Origin: Adiantum capillus-veneris
Lineage: Eukaryota > Streptophyta > Polypodiopsida > Polypodiales > Pteridaceae
Assembly (NCBI GenBank): GCA_014529385.2
Contig: CM043953.1
Span: 99,311,342 to 99,375,341, forward strand
Direction: 5' to 3'
DNA length: 64,000 nt
Shown here: positions 33,080 through 44,900 of the stretch, piece after piece
Numbering within the stretch: position 1 is the stretch's first letter
How the letters are laid out: the number at the start of each line of letters is the position of its first letter
The notes under the pieces: model-generated
What the model was told of the DNA's origin: nothing
Database searches by the model: none
What the model saw: only the letters and a program-made list of their open reading frames with translations
Translations under genes and position numbers: made by a program

Positions 33080-34533
33080 TTATCCACACTTGTCATACAA
33101 AGTGAGCTCATACATCCCACTGCACAAAAGGCCTGATGCAACAATTTTATCACCAAAACTAAGATTATGAATTGTACATCTGTCATCCACAAATTTGACT
33201 ACAAGTCCAAGTCTAGCAAGCGCAGATGATACACACAAAAGATTCTTCTTGATCCCAGGTACATAAAGTACATTAACAAGTGTAAAAGAACTGCCATTTG
33301 CAACAGTAAGCACAATCTTTCCAACTCCCTGGACCGGATAAGAGGCATTGTTGACACAAGTGACTGAATTCTCATGAGGGACAGACTCGAGAGAGGTGAA
33401 CAATTCACGATGTGAGGTAATGTATTTTGTAGCACCACTCTCGAAATACCACATGTGAATCTGCAGCAACTGACATGCATGCATCATGGACAGTAGGATT
33501 GTAAGTGCAGCCTGCGCTAAAAGCCCATTCTACATCAACATCAGCATCACAGTTTCCTTTCACAGAAGACTCAACAATGGCTGCATTTGTAGTGGAACCA
33601 ACATTTGCAGTGCAACCACCCTCTTTCTTCTTGGCCTCTTTGGCCTTCAACTTAGGACACTGCTTGATCAAGTGATCATTAACTTTACAATAATTGCAAG
33701 GCGTCTTCTTTTTGCCCTTATCACCAGAATTTCCAAAAGAATTGCTGCCAACAAAAGCATTAAGAACAAAATTTTTACCACTCGCAGCAGAACCATAAGA
33801 AGTGGCTGCATTGTTGTTACCACCCTTTCTTTGAGAAACAATAAAAGCCTGTTCAACTGCACGTTGTCTAGACTTGTTTTTTCTGGAAAGTGACTCTTGC
33901 AACAACAATGTGTATAATGCATCCATCTTGACAACTTCAAGATTTCCTTGGGTCATAAGTCTCCAAGTACTAGCAAAAGTCTGGTAAGAATCTGGTAAGG
34001 CATCAAGAACAGTCTGCACAAGGGAATTGTCTGAAATGACTTCACCTGCAGAAATAAGTTGCTCATTGATATCCTTGACACTAGTAAGGAAAATGTCCAT
34101 ATCATTCTCCTCTTGCATAATCTTCGACTCCAACTCTTTACGCAATAAAGCAATTTTAGCCTCATTTTGACTTGCATAAAACTAGCCAAAATATCCCAAG
34201 CCTGTTTTACAGATTTTGCTGAACGAATGTGAGGAACAATGGTGCGCTTCACAAAAGACGCAATCAATGCATGAGCCTTATATCCCAACGAGATTGTTCT
34301 ACCATAGGCAACACAACTCTAATAGCAACAATCCTTGCAGTAAGACCTACCACATCCTCAACATCGCCTACATCCTCAGAACCAGGACGTACATCAATGT
34401 CCTGCACAATATTCCAGGCGTCCTTTGACACAAGGATATGTTGCATCATGTAAGCCCACAGAGGGTAATTATCCCCATTCAATCTGTCCTCAGCAGCAAA
34501 CATCTTGAACACATCCGTGTTATTGTCAGCCAC
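33080..34533 (-). pseudogene. Copia B gag, zinc knuckle and protease
   Basis: Gag starts at VADNNTDVFKMFAAEDRLNG; the ATG present in Copia A (35301-35299) is GTG here (34533-34531). 34145-33405 continues gag and the knuckle CNYCKVNDHLIKQC. 33487-33080 gives the protease (WYFESGATKYIT), whose catalytic Asp is Glu, and the NLLCVSSALARLGLVVKF segment before the pre-integrase. At least two frameshifts. Confidence 0.85.
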
Positions 34534-34825
34534 GTAAATGCTGCACCTGATGTGAAAAAAGAGAAGAAACGAAACGGGAACAACACGTGCTATATAGCAC
34601 AAACCGTAAAAGACTGTGAGACACCTGTTACACAAAAAACGGCATTGACAAAAATTTTGCACAAAATGACGAAATAGCCCGTGCAGTACTGTCTGTAGTG
34701 GAAACGGAGGCCGAAATGAGCCCGAATCAGAAATTTGAGAACGCTCGCCAAACCTCACTGAAATCAGAGAAAGTGAGTAGACGTGTGCTGGAGCAACTGG
34801 CGACTAAGCCCGGGGAGGACGCAAG

Positions 34826-34841
34826 TTGCTCTGATACCAAT
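34826..34841 (-). other. Copia B primer-binding site (tRNA-iMet)
   Basis: Plus TTGCTCTGATACCAAT is minus TGGTATCAGAGC, the initiator tRNA-Met complement, next to the 5' LTR. Confidence 0.88.
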
Positions 34842-35070
34842 TGTTGGAATTAGAGTTGTCGAGAAACGTACACAGCTTCGAGAAGACGAAGGAAGCTCAA
34901 GGCACACAATACAGAGTGTGTTACTTAGTGTGCAATATGGAAAGATAGATAGCCCTAGAGTGATGGACGTATATACAATGCACGAGAAAAAAAAACTCCT
35001 AAAGAGGGAAAAAATATCCCGACGGTCCTAGTGTGTTCACACACATCACTACCACATGTATATGGTAACA
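34842..35070 (-). repeat. Copia B 5' LTR
   Basis: 229 bp, TGTTGGAATTAGAG ... ATGGTAACA, homologous to 29927-30144. Confidence 0.92.
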
Positions 35071-35075
35071 ATAGG

Positions 35076-35629
35076 CAAAACAGATCTGACAACAGCAACC
35101 CTGGCAACAAAACCTAGAGCATCCTCAACATCGTCTGCATCCATAGTACCAAGATGTATATCAATGGCCTGCACAATGTTCCAAACTCCCTTTGATACAA
35201 GTACATGTTGCATCATGGAAGCCCACATAGGGTAATTGTTCCCATTCAATCCTGTCCTTAACAACAAACATCTTGAACACATCTATGTTATTGTCAGCCA
35301 TGAAAAATACATGCACCTGATATGAAAACTTTCTGAAATGAGGAGAAACTGAGTGAGAATAGCACGTGCTATATAGCACAACCCGCAGTAGATTGTATGG
35401 GACCTGTTATGCAGTAATTGGCACTAACAAAAATTTTGCACAAAATGACGAAATTGCCTGTGCAGACCTGATTGTAGTAGAAATTGAGATCGAAATGAGT
35501 CCCAAATGAAATTTTTGATCGACCTGCTGACGCTTGCCAAAGCTTGTTGAAATCTGAGAAAACGAGCAAGGGTGTTCTGGCGACGCTTGAGACTAAGCCT
35601 GAGAGAATGTGACCTGCTCTGATACCAAT
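35076..35629 (-). pseudogene. Copia A gag N-terminus, leader and PBS
   Basis: ATG at 35301-35299 opens MADNNIDVFKM; 35282-35080 continues GNNYPMWASMMQHVLVSKG, which joins the gag part at 29926 across Copia B. 35302-35612 is leader. GCTCTGATACCA at 35616-35627 is the initiator-Met PBS. Confidence 0.82.
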
Positions 35630-35870
35630 TGTTGGAATTAGGTTTGCAAGGAAACACACGCAGCTTGGAGAAGACGAAGGAAACTCAAGGCACACAATAG
35701 AAAGTGTATTACTTAGTGTGCAATGGAAAGATAGCTAGCCCTAGAGTGATGAGCGTATATACAATGCACGGGAAAAAAAAACCTCATAAAGAGGCTCATA
35801 AAGAGGGAAAAAAATTTCCCAGCGGTCCTAGTGTGTTCACACACATCACTACCACATGTATATGGTAACA
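35630..35870 (-). repeat. Copia A 5' LTR
   Basis: 241 bp, TGTTGGAATTAGG ... ATGGTAACA. It includes a short duplication of CTCATAAAGAGG (about 35784-35806) that makes it longer than its partner. Confidence 0.9.
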
Positions 35871-37387
35871 TCATGTTATTCAAAGTGGAGTATCCACTCT
35901 TGAAACCAGCCTGTCTCTGAGACATGATCTGCATCCTCTCCGTCCATCTCTGTATCTCATGCTCAATCATGGAGGCATATAGCTTAGCCAGTGTGTGGCC
36001 AATCAAGATGGTACAATAGTTGGTGGAAAGGGTAGAATCTCCCAACTTACGTATCCACACAATGGCATTGGGTCCAATTTTCAGGAAAGCCTTCACACAA
36101 AGCTCTGTTAAATATATGTGCCAACAATGCTGCCCACATATCTCTGGAGAGCCTTACATGTACAAGGCCTATCTATAGCATCTCACACCATGCTCTATTA
36201 AAGAACATAGAAGTCGGACGACAAGGCTCTGGTGGGGCTCGAATGAGAGACTGCCCATCTGCATACTGCATTCTAAGTCCATGTATCAAGAGAGATAATC
36301 CAAGATGGGGTGGTGTAGTCGTGGAGTAGTCTCTAAGCCTCTAGAATCTTGACTCATAACAAATGATGAAGGTCTCTCTCTAGCTGACCAAGAAAAGCTT
36401 GTTTCTAAGGCGTCGGAAACGAATCCGTGACTAGCTATGGGTGATGATCCCTAAGACAATTTCCCACTGTAGACTAGCTCTCATCTCTTTGCATTCATCA
36501 TGATACCAACTGTTTTGAAGAACAGAGGTATGCTCTCATCTCCCTAAGCCACAGGCCCACAAGAATGTGGGAAAGCCACTACCGCACACTTATAGCCTGG
36601 CATAACTGGTGTGTAAGCTCCTCGAAGTGGGTGTCTGTGTCACATATAATCGAAAGATCTACACCCTGTACACCCCATTTGTCTCTCTAGTGAACCGATG
36701 ACAGAGAAACCTACGTGTATTTCAAGTGACCTCTAGAGAGAGTGAGCAATAGAGTCTAAATGATGGATACCAGTGATCAGCAACTACAAGGGCCAAAATA
36801 TAATCCATTGCGCTCCCCCAAGCCTCATGCCACAAAGGATAACAAGTAACCCTTCCAGACCTTAGAGATCTGTCTAGGCCATTAAGAATGGCCAATCCAT
36901 GTACTCCTCCCATCTCCAATATATATCTACCATAGCCAATCCCTCTCATGCATCGTGAAGCTCTCACAATGCCCAAATCATATGAGTCAACCTCCTTTAA
37001 TAGCTCCTTTGAAGTATCATAGACGGGCACCTAACGATCGCCAGTAGTAGCGCTAGGCGTATCACATCTCTGTCTCTTGGGAACTCCAGATATTCTCATC
37101 CATGGCCATAAATGACGTTTCTCTCTTCGGAGTATATGGCCATCAAGACCCGTCCAGTACTTGACGCGTCTCTGTATAGAAAATGATCTCTCTCTCTAAA
37201 TGTCATCTCAAAGATACCCGCATCTAATTTAAGTGCTCCAATACAATTCTATACAGCTAGCTTTAGAGTGGTCTCATAGGTTTCATGGCGTCATTTGGAA
37301 CACTGCTCGAGGATATGACTTTTCCTCCTTGATAAAAAGCAACCTTCCCTTCCTCTTTGACATCGTATACCAGATCATCTCCCAAAA

Positions 37388-37388
<1 letters not shown>
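35871..37388 (-). pseudogene. LINE-1 copy, ORF1 end, endonuclease and RT start (split part)
   Basis: 36096-35871 reads TNYCTILIGHTLAKLYASMI and QRQAGFKSGYSTLNNMM (RT). 37030-36722 reads an APE-type endonuclease segment (GRYILEMGGVHGLAILNGLD) that matches YGRYLTEMTTTHGLAILNGL of the + strand LINE. 37388-37283 matches the end of LINE ORF1 (KRKGRLLFIKEEKSYPRAVF). The 3' half is at 7556-8007. Confidence 0.78.

Positions 37389-37431
<43 letters not shown>
37389..37431. repeat. (GT)n(GA)n microsatellite at LINE tail
   Basis: GT repeat followed by a short GA run, directly against the LINE 3' end on the minus strand. Confidence 0.93.
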
Positions 37432-38612
37432 TGAAACGAAATGATATATCAACATCTTCAAAAGGCCAAAATGACCTATGAGACCAATTCATTACAAAGG
37501 GTGAATCTGATATCATGTCTGAGTACTGAATCTACAAGTGCTACTAGCTGGCACTGTGGGGAATGTTTGATCACTGATACAATTGGTGCCCAATACAAGA
37601 GAAAGGTACAAGGGGTGATGAATCCAATCTCATATGTACTGTGGATGTTGAGATAGTATGGCTCGAATCCTCTGTTGTAGTCTCCATCCATGCTGTGAAG
37701 CTCATCTTCGTGCCCCAACTCCTGTGTCAGCTCTATCCATGTCCTCCTCGTGTCCAACTGGGTCAGGTCTTGGCAAATGAGTCTAGTAATCTCCACCCGT
37801 GTAAGAGACAACGATGGTACACCAAGGGAGTACTAGAAGGGAGGCAAGTTGTCCATGCTGAAGCCATGTATCTGGAACCATGATGACATCAGTGCATACC
37901 AACATGATGTGTTCCCCTGTAAAGCTATTTGTCTGAAGGACTCAAGGGCCAATCTGGCATATTTGTCTCTGGTAGTATCCCATAAGTTGTGCATAAAGGA
38001 GACTGATCTGGTAAGCGCCTCTTCTCCATATGGGGGATCCTAACTCCGCTCTAATGATCTCATGTGGCACGGAGGCCTTGGCTCTAATCAGCCGAGAGAT
38101 CATAGATACCAAGGCCCTCTCTGTACCTCTCGACCCATCCTGACCCACAGAGGGCCCTCAAACTTGAACCCCATAGAGCATCGCTAAAGCTACCAAGGTA
38201 TCATAGAGTCAAAGCTTTGTTTGGGGTTCTTGGAATTGAACCTGCGATCACATCCTCTCTAATCCTCCCAAGGCCGCATACGCTCTAGTGAGACTAGGCT
38301 CTACTGCTCTCTTCAAATAAAACTTTGGCCCAGTAAAGACTACCCCAAGATAAGTGTATGCATTTGTGTACTCCACAATCTTCTCACCATAAGTGAATGC
38401 AGGTGCTGATCTCCTTATCCATTGCGGTGTGGTGTTAAACACCATAACCTTGGTTTTACCAAGGTTTACAGTCAAACCACTATCCTCGGCAAAACTATGT
38501 AATGCATCCAAATGTCGTTGCATACCCTTCAATGAGTCAGAGATCAACACAATATCATTAACATATAACAACAATGGAATTGATGTCCCTACCCGTCGGG
38601 CACCTTTGTGTA
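37389..38612 (-). pseudogene. LINE-2 copy, 5'-truncated, with microsatellite tail
   Basis: 38574-38248 reads LLYVNDIVLISDSLKGMQRH (YADD box changed to YVND), LTVNLGKTKVMVFNTTPQWI and PSLTRAYAALGGLERM. 38248-37480 is the post-RT region. Its 3' end, GGTCTCATAGGTCATTTTGGCC in 22 bases just above 37465, runs into (TC)n(AC)n at 37389-37431. It is truncated at the RT core on the 5' side. Confidence 0.82.
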
Positions 38613-39139
38613 CACATTGACTGTTAGTACCGACGCACTAGGAAGACACATCTAGCACATGTACCAATTGACAATCACATCACAGGACATCAGTAGACAT
38701 CACATGACAAATCACTTCAACATTCATTCGGATCTCAGACTATGATTTATCGGCAATGCAATTAGCAACCGCATCTAGATCCACGAAGGACCTCATAGAT
38801 GCCTGATTGACTAATCTCTATTGCAACCATGTCTATCGAGATCATTTAGACCAAAATGCTGCAGTCATTTCGTCTATCAGTTCCTGCACTTAAAACAAGT
38901 CAAGAACAAATTAGTTTCATATTCGGGAATTCCATTTCATAAAGTCATTACAGCAAAATATTGTCAGCTCTCAGTATCCCTAAAGCTCAAAGAGACATCA
39001 ATGACTCTAGTATTCAAAATTCCTCGCATCTGTTGACAAAGGAGCGGAGTAACTCCCCTCTTATGCATACCCACTGCACCAGATTTTCGGCCAAGCTGAA
39101 TTTGGGGTTCCAATTGGAATAGACTATGCTAAACCAAAA
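38613..39139. other. Unassigned stretch between LINE-2 and Gypsy-2
   Basis: No ORF and no similarity to the Gypsy-2 5' LTR at 46352-46940. Gypsy-2's 3' LTR would be expected about here, so it is either deleted or very diverged. Confidence 0.4.
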
Positions 39140-39184
39140 GATTCAAGGTAAAGTTTCACAATCTGAGGAGTATCTGCTCTCCTC

Positions 39185-39573
39185 CTCCATCCACTTTGCA
39201 TCCAATGGAGGATAGTTCTTGTATTTAACCAAAAACCGCCTTATCACTTTACCCTTGATCTTTCTGTTTTTATGTGTCAATATTTGTTATGGAACAAGGA
39301 TCTCCTCGTTTTCTTCCACTTCGGGTTCTGATCACGCTCCCCATCTTCAGGCACATCGCCTCTAAAAGGCCGCAGGGGACTCACATGAAAAGCATTGTGA
39401 ATCCTCCAAGTTTTGGGCAGCTTCAGTTGGAAGAAGACATCATTTATCTTTTCGGAGATCTGGAAAGGTCCGTAGTATCGCATAGTAAGCTTTGGAAAAA
39501 GCCTCTCCTTTCTCTTTTTCTTTCTCAGGCATGCCTTCTCAAAACGTAAGAGCACCCAATCATTCTCCTTCAA
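39185..39573 (-). pseudogene. Gypsy-2 integrase C-terminus and chromodomain
   Basis: 39573-39277 reads KENDWVLLRFEKACLRKK, LTMRYYGPFQISEKINDVFF and LPKTWRIHNAFHVSPLRPFR (GPY/F-type end). After a frameshift near 39285, the minus strand reads VIRRFLVKYKNYPPLDAKWM, the strand-helix end of a chromodomain. Confidence 0.8.
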
Positions 39574-39575
39574 TT

Positions 39576-40600
39576 TCAGATCCCGACGATAGCAATCTGC
39601 TTCCTTTTTCTATCTTTCTTGAGATTTCTACGAAGCCTCGCGGACCTTGGCAAAAGTTTTGTCCAAGTTGCGCTACACTCATCGGCTTCAAAAATATTAT
39701 CTTTCGTGCTTAGGAAGGGTGGAACCTTCATAGCACCTTGAATAATCTCAAATGGCGCCTTCCCTGTCGAAGAGTGTATCATGTTATTGTAGGAAAATTC
39801 CACCAAAGGTAAATACTTTTCCCATTGAGTCTTTTGATCTGAGATGCAAGACTTCAATAAATCTAGATCCACTGAATTGGCAATCTCGGATTGCCCGTCA
39901 ATCTGCCCGAGTGGAAAGATGACGAGAACTGCAACTGCATGCCAATGTTCTCCCAAATTGCCTTCCAAAACAAACTCGTAAATCTGGGGTCCCTGTCGGA
40001 GACAATCGTCTTGGGCATGCCATGTAATCTGAAGATCTGGGCCACAAACAGTCTCTCTTAAGTGATTCGGCTTGACTGTTTTCTTCACTGGAATGAAATG
40101 AGCCTGCTTGCTAAATTTGTCAATAGCAGTCTAGATACCATCGTGACCACTCTGTGTTCTCGGGAGATAAAAAATGAAATCCATTGCAATACTTTCCTAG
40201 GGGCGGGTGGTATGGGCAAAGGCTGTAACAATCCCTGTGCTTTATGCCTATCAAACTTGACCTTCTGGCATACCAAGCACCTGCACACAAACTCGTCCAC
40301 ATCCTTCTTGAGTGTCAGCCAAAAGAAGTATCTTTCTACCCCTTTCAACGTGGTGACCCATAAAAGGTGGCATTTGGTCATAACCTTTTCCCTCAACGGC
40401 TGTGTAACACACAACATGGTTTTCCTCATCAAGTAGCCATCCCAAATGGAATATCCCGCTACTGTCTCCCCATCCTGTATCCGTGTAAAAATATATGAAA
40501 AATCTGTATCTGTGGCATACTGATCGACCATATCCTTGAAGCTCCTATGATGTATCGCGGAAATAGCTAGAACCAACGGCTTCCGAGACAAAGCATCTGC
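39576..40600 (-). pseudogene. Gypsy-2 integrase core and zinc-binding domain
   Basis: 40500-40250 reads the HHCC region (LLWVTTLKGVERYFFWLTLK, CRCLVCQKVKFDRHKAQG). 40045-39863 reads MAQIFRLHGMPKTIVSDRDP with the second catalytic Asp. 39910-39580 reads GQIDGQSEIANSVDLDLL with the Glu and FSYNNMIHSSTGKAPFEI. At least three frame changes. Confidence 0.85.
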
Positions 40601-40713
40601 CACCAAATTCTTCTGTCCCTGGACATGGACAATCTGGAGAAATTGTGACAAGATGTTCGCCCACTGCATCTGCTTTTCCGATAGCTGCTTCTGTGACAAG
40701 AAGTAGCGTAAAC
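40601..40713 (-). pseudogene. Gypsy-2 RNase H, distal part
   Basis: Minus strand RYFLSQKQLSEKQMQWANIL and VADALSRKPL, ending at the hAT target site GCGTAAAC (40706-40713). The preceding residues DRQSLR are on the other side of the hAT at 43245-43260. Confidence 0.85.
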
Positions 40714-43236
40714 CCTAGTTTTTTTCATACGCGTCCGATTGGGCAATCGGGCTTCCGGGCGCGTCCGCGTATGGTTGCTCCATGATTGCGGTTTCCGGAC
40801 GTGAGCAAGGCGCATTTGACGAGCTGGCAAAATTTTTCCCAAATTCTCAAATGTGCCCCAAAACGCCTCTGCACGAGTTTATTAAAAACTGCAGTGCTGC
40901 CGTTTCTACACACACAGTCCCGATCGAAGCTTGAGAGTCAAGAAGACTGCGAGCCGAGAGCCCTACCCAGTGCCCACACACTCTCCCATGCGCGGTTGAT
41001 TCTTCACCTACGCCCTCCGTTACTCGTGAGGCCTCCACTTTGTCAAGGTTTGCAGTGTGCACCTTGCAAGTTTGCAGAATCCATATGGGCCGAGTGAAGC
41101 GTCCCGAATGGCAGTATGTAGAACAATTGAAGCCTCAAAAGAAAGGGAAATTTACCTTTGCGCACTACAAAGTTAAATGATGAGGTCAAATGCATTGGTC
41201 ATGAGATCATGGGTGTGCGCGAGAAAATGGAAAAAACATGGATGCACAATTGTATGTGATGGATGGTCTGACACTAGACGCAGGTCTATCATTAACTTTC
41301 TTGCATGCTCTATACATGGTTTTGTGTTTTTGAAATCTATGGACACATCTGGGGAGACAAAGACATCAGAATTTATTTTCAAGTAGCTTAAGAATGTGAT
41401 TATTGGGGCAGGACCCTCCAATGTTGTGCAGGTATGCATGGGCAATGCAACTAATTGTGTTGGGGCCGGGCAAATGGTGGAAGAGGAATGGAAACATATT
41501 TTTTTCACGAGATGTGCATGCCATTGCTTGGACCTCTTGTTTGAGGATATTGGGAAGCTCCCTTGGATTGCAAAAATTCTTGAAGATGCAACAAAGGTTG
41601 TCACATTTGTCACAAGGAAGTCCACTGTCTTGGCATTGTTTCGGATGCTTAGCAAGAAGGAATTGTTGAAGCCATCGGCCACTCGATTTACCTACTACTT
41701 CATCATGTTGGCTAGTCTTGTGGATGAGAGATGTATACAAGGTGTGCGTAGGCTTATGATTGATGCAAAATTTGTGAAAATGAAGGCATCCAGGACTACT
41801 ACAAAGGCCATAGTGGTCTCGGACATTGTGTTTAATGCATCCTTTTGGCAAGAGGCCAAGTTGATTTTGAAGATTTGTGCTCCCATCTTGAAGATACTTC
41901 GTTTGGCTGATAGGGAAGGAGCCACCATGGGGCTTGTGTATGATACGGATCGCATGGTTGAGCAAATTCAAAACATGCAAGGTATTGATGTGACAAGGAT
42001 GCAAGAGATCAAGGACCTATGCGTTGATAGATGGAATATGATGCACACACCATTGCATGCTGTGGGATACTTGTTGCATCCTATATGGCGAGGAAGAGGG
42101 CAATTCAATGATAGTGAGGTTCATGACGGGTGGATGACATTTTTGGACAGGTATACCAAGGGTGATCTAACCATGCAGGGTACCTTCATTGATGAGTTGG
42201 ACACTTTCCTCACTGAAAGAAAGTCATTTGCTCATCCTATTGCAAAGGATCCAAAGAGAACGCAAGATGGTGTAAAATGGTGGGAGACTTTTGGGGCTTG
42301 CACGCCCACATTGCAGACTCTTGCACTTAAGGTGCTTTCTCAAGGGACATGTGCCTCTCCATGTGAGATAAATTGGAGCACCTTCTCTCTCATTCACACC
42401 AAGAGAAGAAATAGGCTACCCTGCTCATACCAAGAAGCTCGTCTACATACACACCAACTTGAGGCTCTTATGCAAGATCAAAGAGCGCAGCTATGAGAGA
42501 ATGGAGGTGACATTGGAGATGCTTAACAAAGAGAAGGATGAGGAGCGCTTGCTTGAGTTGCAGGAGATTCAGGAGGCTATTGCACAGAGCACTGATGATG
42601 TTATGGAGTGTCTTCCAATTAGCATGCCCAATGATATTGGGACTTCATGCTTCGTTGCTGAGGATGAGGCTTGGGATGAGGATGAGGATGAGGATGATGA
42701 GGGTGATGATGAGGAGGTGGCCTTTGATGAGAGTTAGAGCTCATTGCATTTTGCTCTAGCCTCGGTCCTGACTCCTCTTAGCTCTACTTATGTTTTGGAT
42801 TCACTATTTAGCATCGAGCGGCTGGACTCCACCCTCTAGGCTCTATTTATGTTTTGTCATTTGAATTTTGGAGTACTCAATATACAGTCTTGTTGGTTTT
42901 GGAGGCTCCATATTTTGCCATCTAGTATGATCATGATCCATTGACGTATCTATTGATCAAAGATCTTGACCTGTTTCTAGGCTCCCGACTCCTTGATTTA
43001 GCTAGATTCTACATTTTCTATGATGTTTTAATGCATTATGTGGCTTTGGGCTGCTCTCTAGAGTCTAGTGTTTTAATTTTAATTGCTATTATATATATAT
43101 ATATACACACACACTAATTTTTTTAGTGCCGTATGGTATTCCACGTATGGAATCTTTGGGGGGTCTGAATCGGGCTTATATCAGGCTTCCATACACACCC
43201 GAATGAGACGCATGGTTGCCGCATGAAAAAACTATG
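40714..43236 (+). mobile_element. hAT DNA transposon (degraded)
   Basis: 8-bp TSD GCGTAAAC at 40706-40713 and 43237-43244. The termini are imperfect inverted repeats: left CCTAGTTTTTTTCATACG, right (reverse complement) CATAGTTTTTTCATGCGG. 2523 bp inside the RNase H of Gypsy-2. The transposase below is broken, so the copy is not autonomous. Eight-base TSDs and a CA/TAG-type terminus are typical of hAT. Confidence 0.92.
41083..42737 (+). pseudogene. hAT transposase (DUF659 and dimerisation regions)
   Basis: A short start (MGRVKRPEWQYVEQLKPQKK) is followed at once by mid-protein sequence, so the BED zinc finger region is deleted. DUF659 begins at CTIVCDGWSDTRRRSIINF. The main frame 41396-42496 has IFFTRCACHCLDLLFEDIGK, SATRFTYYFIMLASL, VDRWNMMHTPLHAVGYLLHP, then the hAT C-terminal mark CEINWSTFSLIHTKRRNRL. 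A frameshift near 42425 leads to LRLLCKIKERSYERMEVTLE and an Asp/Glu-rich tail ending at TAG 42735-42737. A stop lies at 41387. Confidence 0.88.
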
Positions 43237-43244
43237 GCGTAAAC

Positions 43245-44266
43245 TCTGACGGTCTGTAAAGATAGTAAAATCCGCTTTGAGTAGGTAGTGCCGCCACTGA
43301 GTAAGAGCATGGATAACCGCCAAAAGCTCTTTCTCATAAATCTGTGTTGTCAACTCCGGCCTTGAGAACAATCAGCTCTCGTAAGCAATAACATGGCCTT
43401 CTTTTATTAAGACCGTACCCAGACTACGACCACAAGCATCACAATATACTTCAAATGACTTCTGCAAGTCCAGCAAAGTCAAAACTGGTCCTGTAGTCAA
43501 TTTCTCTTTCAAAGTTTGAAAGGCAGTCACCTCTATGCGTCCCCAGGAGAAAGGTACTCCTTTTTGTATCAAACTATGCAAAAGGGAAGCAACCTCTGCA
43601 AACTTTCTAATGAACCGCTTGTAGTACGAACACAAGCCCAAGAAGCTTCTAACTTCACGGACATTCTTCAAATCGGGCCAATCACGGATAGTCTATATCT
43701 TAGCCGGGTCCATCTGCACTCCTGTCGCCGCCGAGACAATGTGTCCCAAAAAGTGGATCTCTGGTAGGAAAAATTCACTTTTCTTTGCATTAATCACCAA
43801 CTTGTGATCTCGTAATGCCTAAAAGACTTGAAGCAGATGTTCTCTATGTTCTAACTCACCCTTGGAGAAAACAATGACATCGACAAAGAAAGTGCAAACA
43901 AATAGTCTGTACTCTCGAAAAATCCTGTCCATCATCCGGCTAAATATCGCAGGAGCATTGGTTAAGCCAAAAGGCATCACCAAGAACTCGTCCGAAAGGC
44001 TGTCTTGTAGATGTCTCCAAACGCGATTCGGATCTGATGATATCCGCTCTTCAAATCGACCCGCTAAAGCACGAGGATCCCTGTAATCTGTCAAGTATAT
44101 CATCGATCCTAGGAATCGGAAATCTGTTCTTGATGGTGATTTTGTTGAGAGCTCTATAATCGATACACATTCTCCAAGATCCGTCTTTCTTCAAAACCAA
44201 CAACACTGGAGAGCAATACGGTGAAGTACTAGGCTGGAAAAGACCCTTTTCCAAGAGGTCTTTCAC
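43245..44266 (-). pseudogene. Gypsy-2 reverse transcriptase and RNase H start
   Basis: 44266-44051 reads [40 protein letters not shown]. 44103-43819 reads [20 protein letters not shown] and [20 protein letters not shown], where the catalytic YxDD reads FVDV. 43671-43372 reads RSFLGLCSYYKRFIRKFAEV and the RNase H start. 43371-43245 reads YEKELLAVIHALTQWRHYLL, FTDRQSLR. Confidence 0.87.
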
Positions 44267-44449
44267 TTGGTTAATAAATTCTTCGTTCTAGGCTCGGTTC
44301 ACACGATAAGGTAGCCGGTTCGGTAATGGTATGATCCTCAGGATGAGCGGATGGTAACTCGCTTGGCAGGCCCTTTGAGAAGCAATCGGCATGAGTGGAG
44401 AAAATCTTGGTGTTTTTTATCAAGTTCATAAATATTTGTCCTATTCTCA

Positions 44450-44900
44450 TCATTCATCTCTCTCAAGAAGATCGAGTAAACAAATAGACTGGATTTCATT
44501 AAAGTGTAAAGGGTACGTCCCTGTCGGGTGCGCTATAGAACTGCCTGTAGTGGTCCCATCCGATCGGGTGTGCTCTCGAAGCTCCGCCGCCAATTCAGGT
44601 GAAATGAAGTTGGTCTTGGCTCCTCCATCAAAGAAAACCAGGGCTTCTTGGTCTTTCAGTTTGCCCCAAGCTCGGCAAAGTTTTGTACTCTCATCAATCG
44701 TGCTTGGGTTAGTACCCATGCAATCTGGAACCAGTCCTACTTTTATCTTGCCTTTTCTTCCACGATCCTCAGCTGCTCTCGAACTCTCTGGCCTGTCTTC
44801 ATCCTTGTTGTTTTGTTCTTTCGATGCCTTTTTAGGGCACTTTGCAGAGATATGCCCAGTTTCCCCACATCCGAAGCACTTCCCCTCTTTGATGTAAAGA
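44450..44900 (-). pseudogene. Gypsy-2 zinc knuckle and protease
   Basis: Around 44890-44835 the minus strand reads KCFGCGETGHISAKCP, a CCHC knuckle. 44719-44450 reads LVFFDGGAKTNFISPELAAE, the retropepsin site with DGG instead of DSG. Confidence 0.8.

Larger units (their letters stand above)
29927..35070 (-). mobile_element. Copia B LTR retrotransposon
   Basis: Complete 5144-bp element inserted in the gag of Copia A. LTRs 29927-30144 and 34842-35070; TSD ATAGG at 29922-29926 and 35071-35075. Same family as Copia A. It is defective: the gag start codon is lost, RNase H is deleted in part, and the RT region is replaced by an inverted duplication. Confidence 0.93.
8008..35870 (-). mobile_element. 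Copia A LTR retrotransposon (nested, split by Gypsy-1 and Copia B)
   Basis: LTRs are at 8008-8233 and 35630-35870, starting TGTTGGAATTAGG and ending GGTAACA (GGTAAGA in the left copy). After removing Gypsy-1 (10312-27961) and Copia B (29927-35070) the element is about 5.07 kb, matching the 5144 bp of Copia B. Internal order on the minus strand is gag, zinc knuckle, integrase, RT, RNase H, the Copia order. It sits inside a LINE. The flanks (gaatg left, tcatg right) share only ATG, so the 5-bp TSD is decayed or a few bases were lost. It is not autonomous: it has multiple stops and the protease is deleted. Confidence 0.88.

Noticed and set aside
38613-39139. Gypsy-2 3' LTR
   Set aside because: I compared it with the 5' LTR at 46352-46940 and saw no shared blocks or TG...CA ends.
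41366-42004. 212-codon ORF on the minus strand
   Set aside because: It is antisense to the hAT transposase, whose + strand reading has family motifs; the antisense frame has none.
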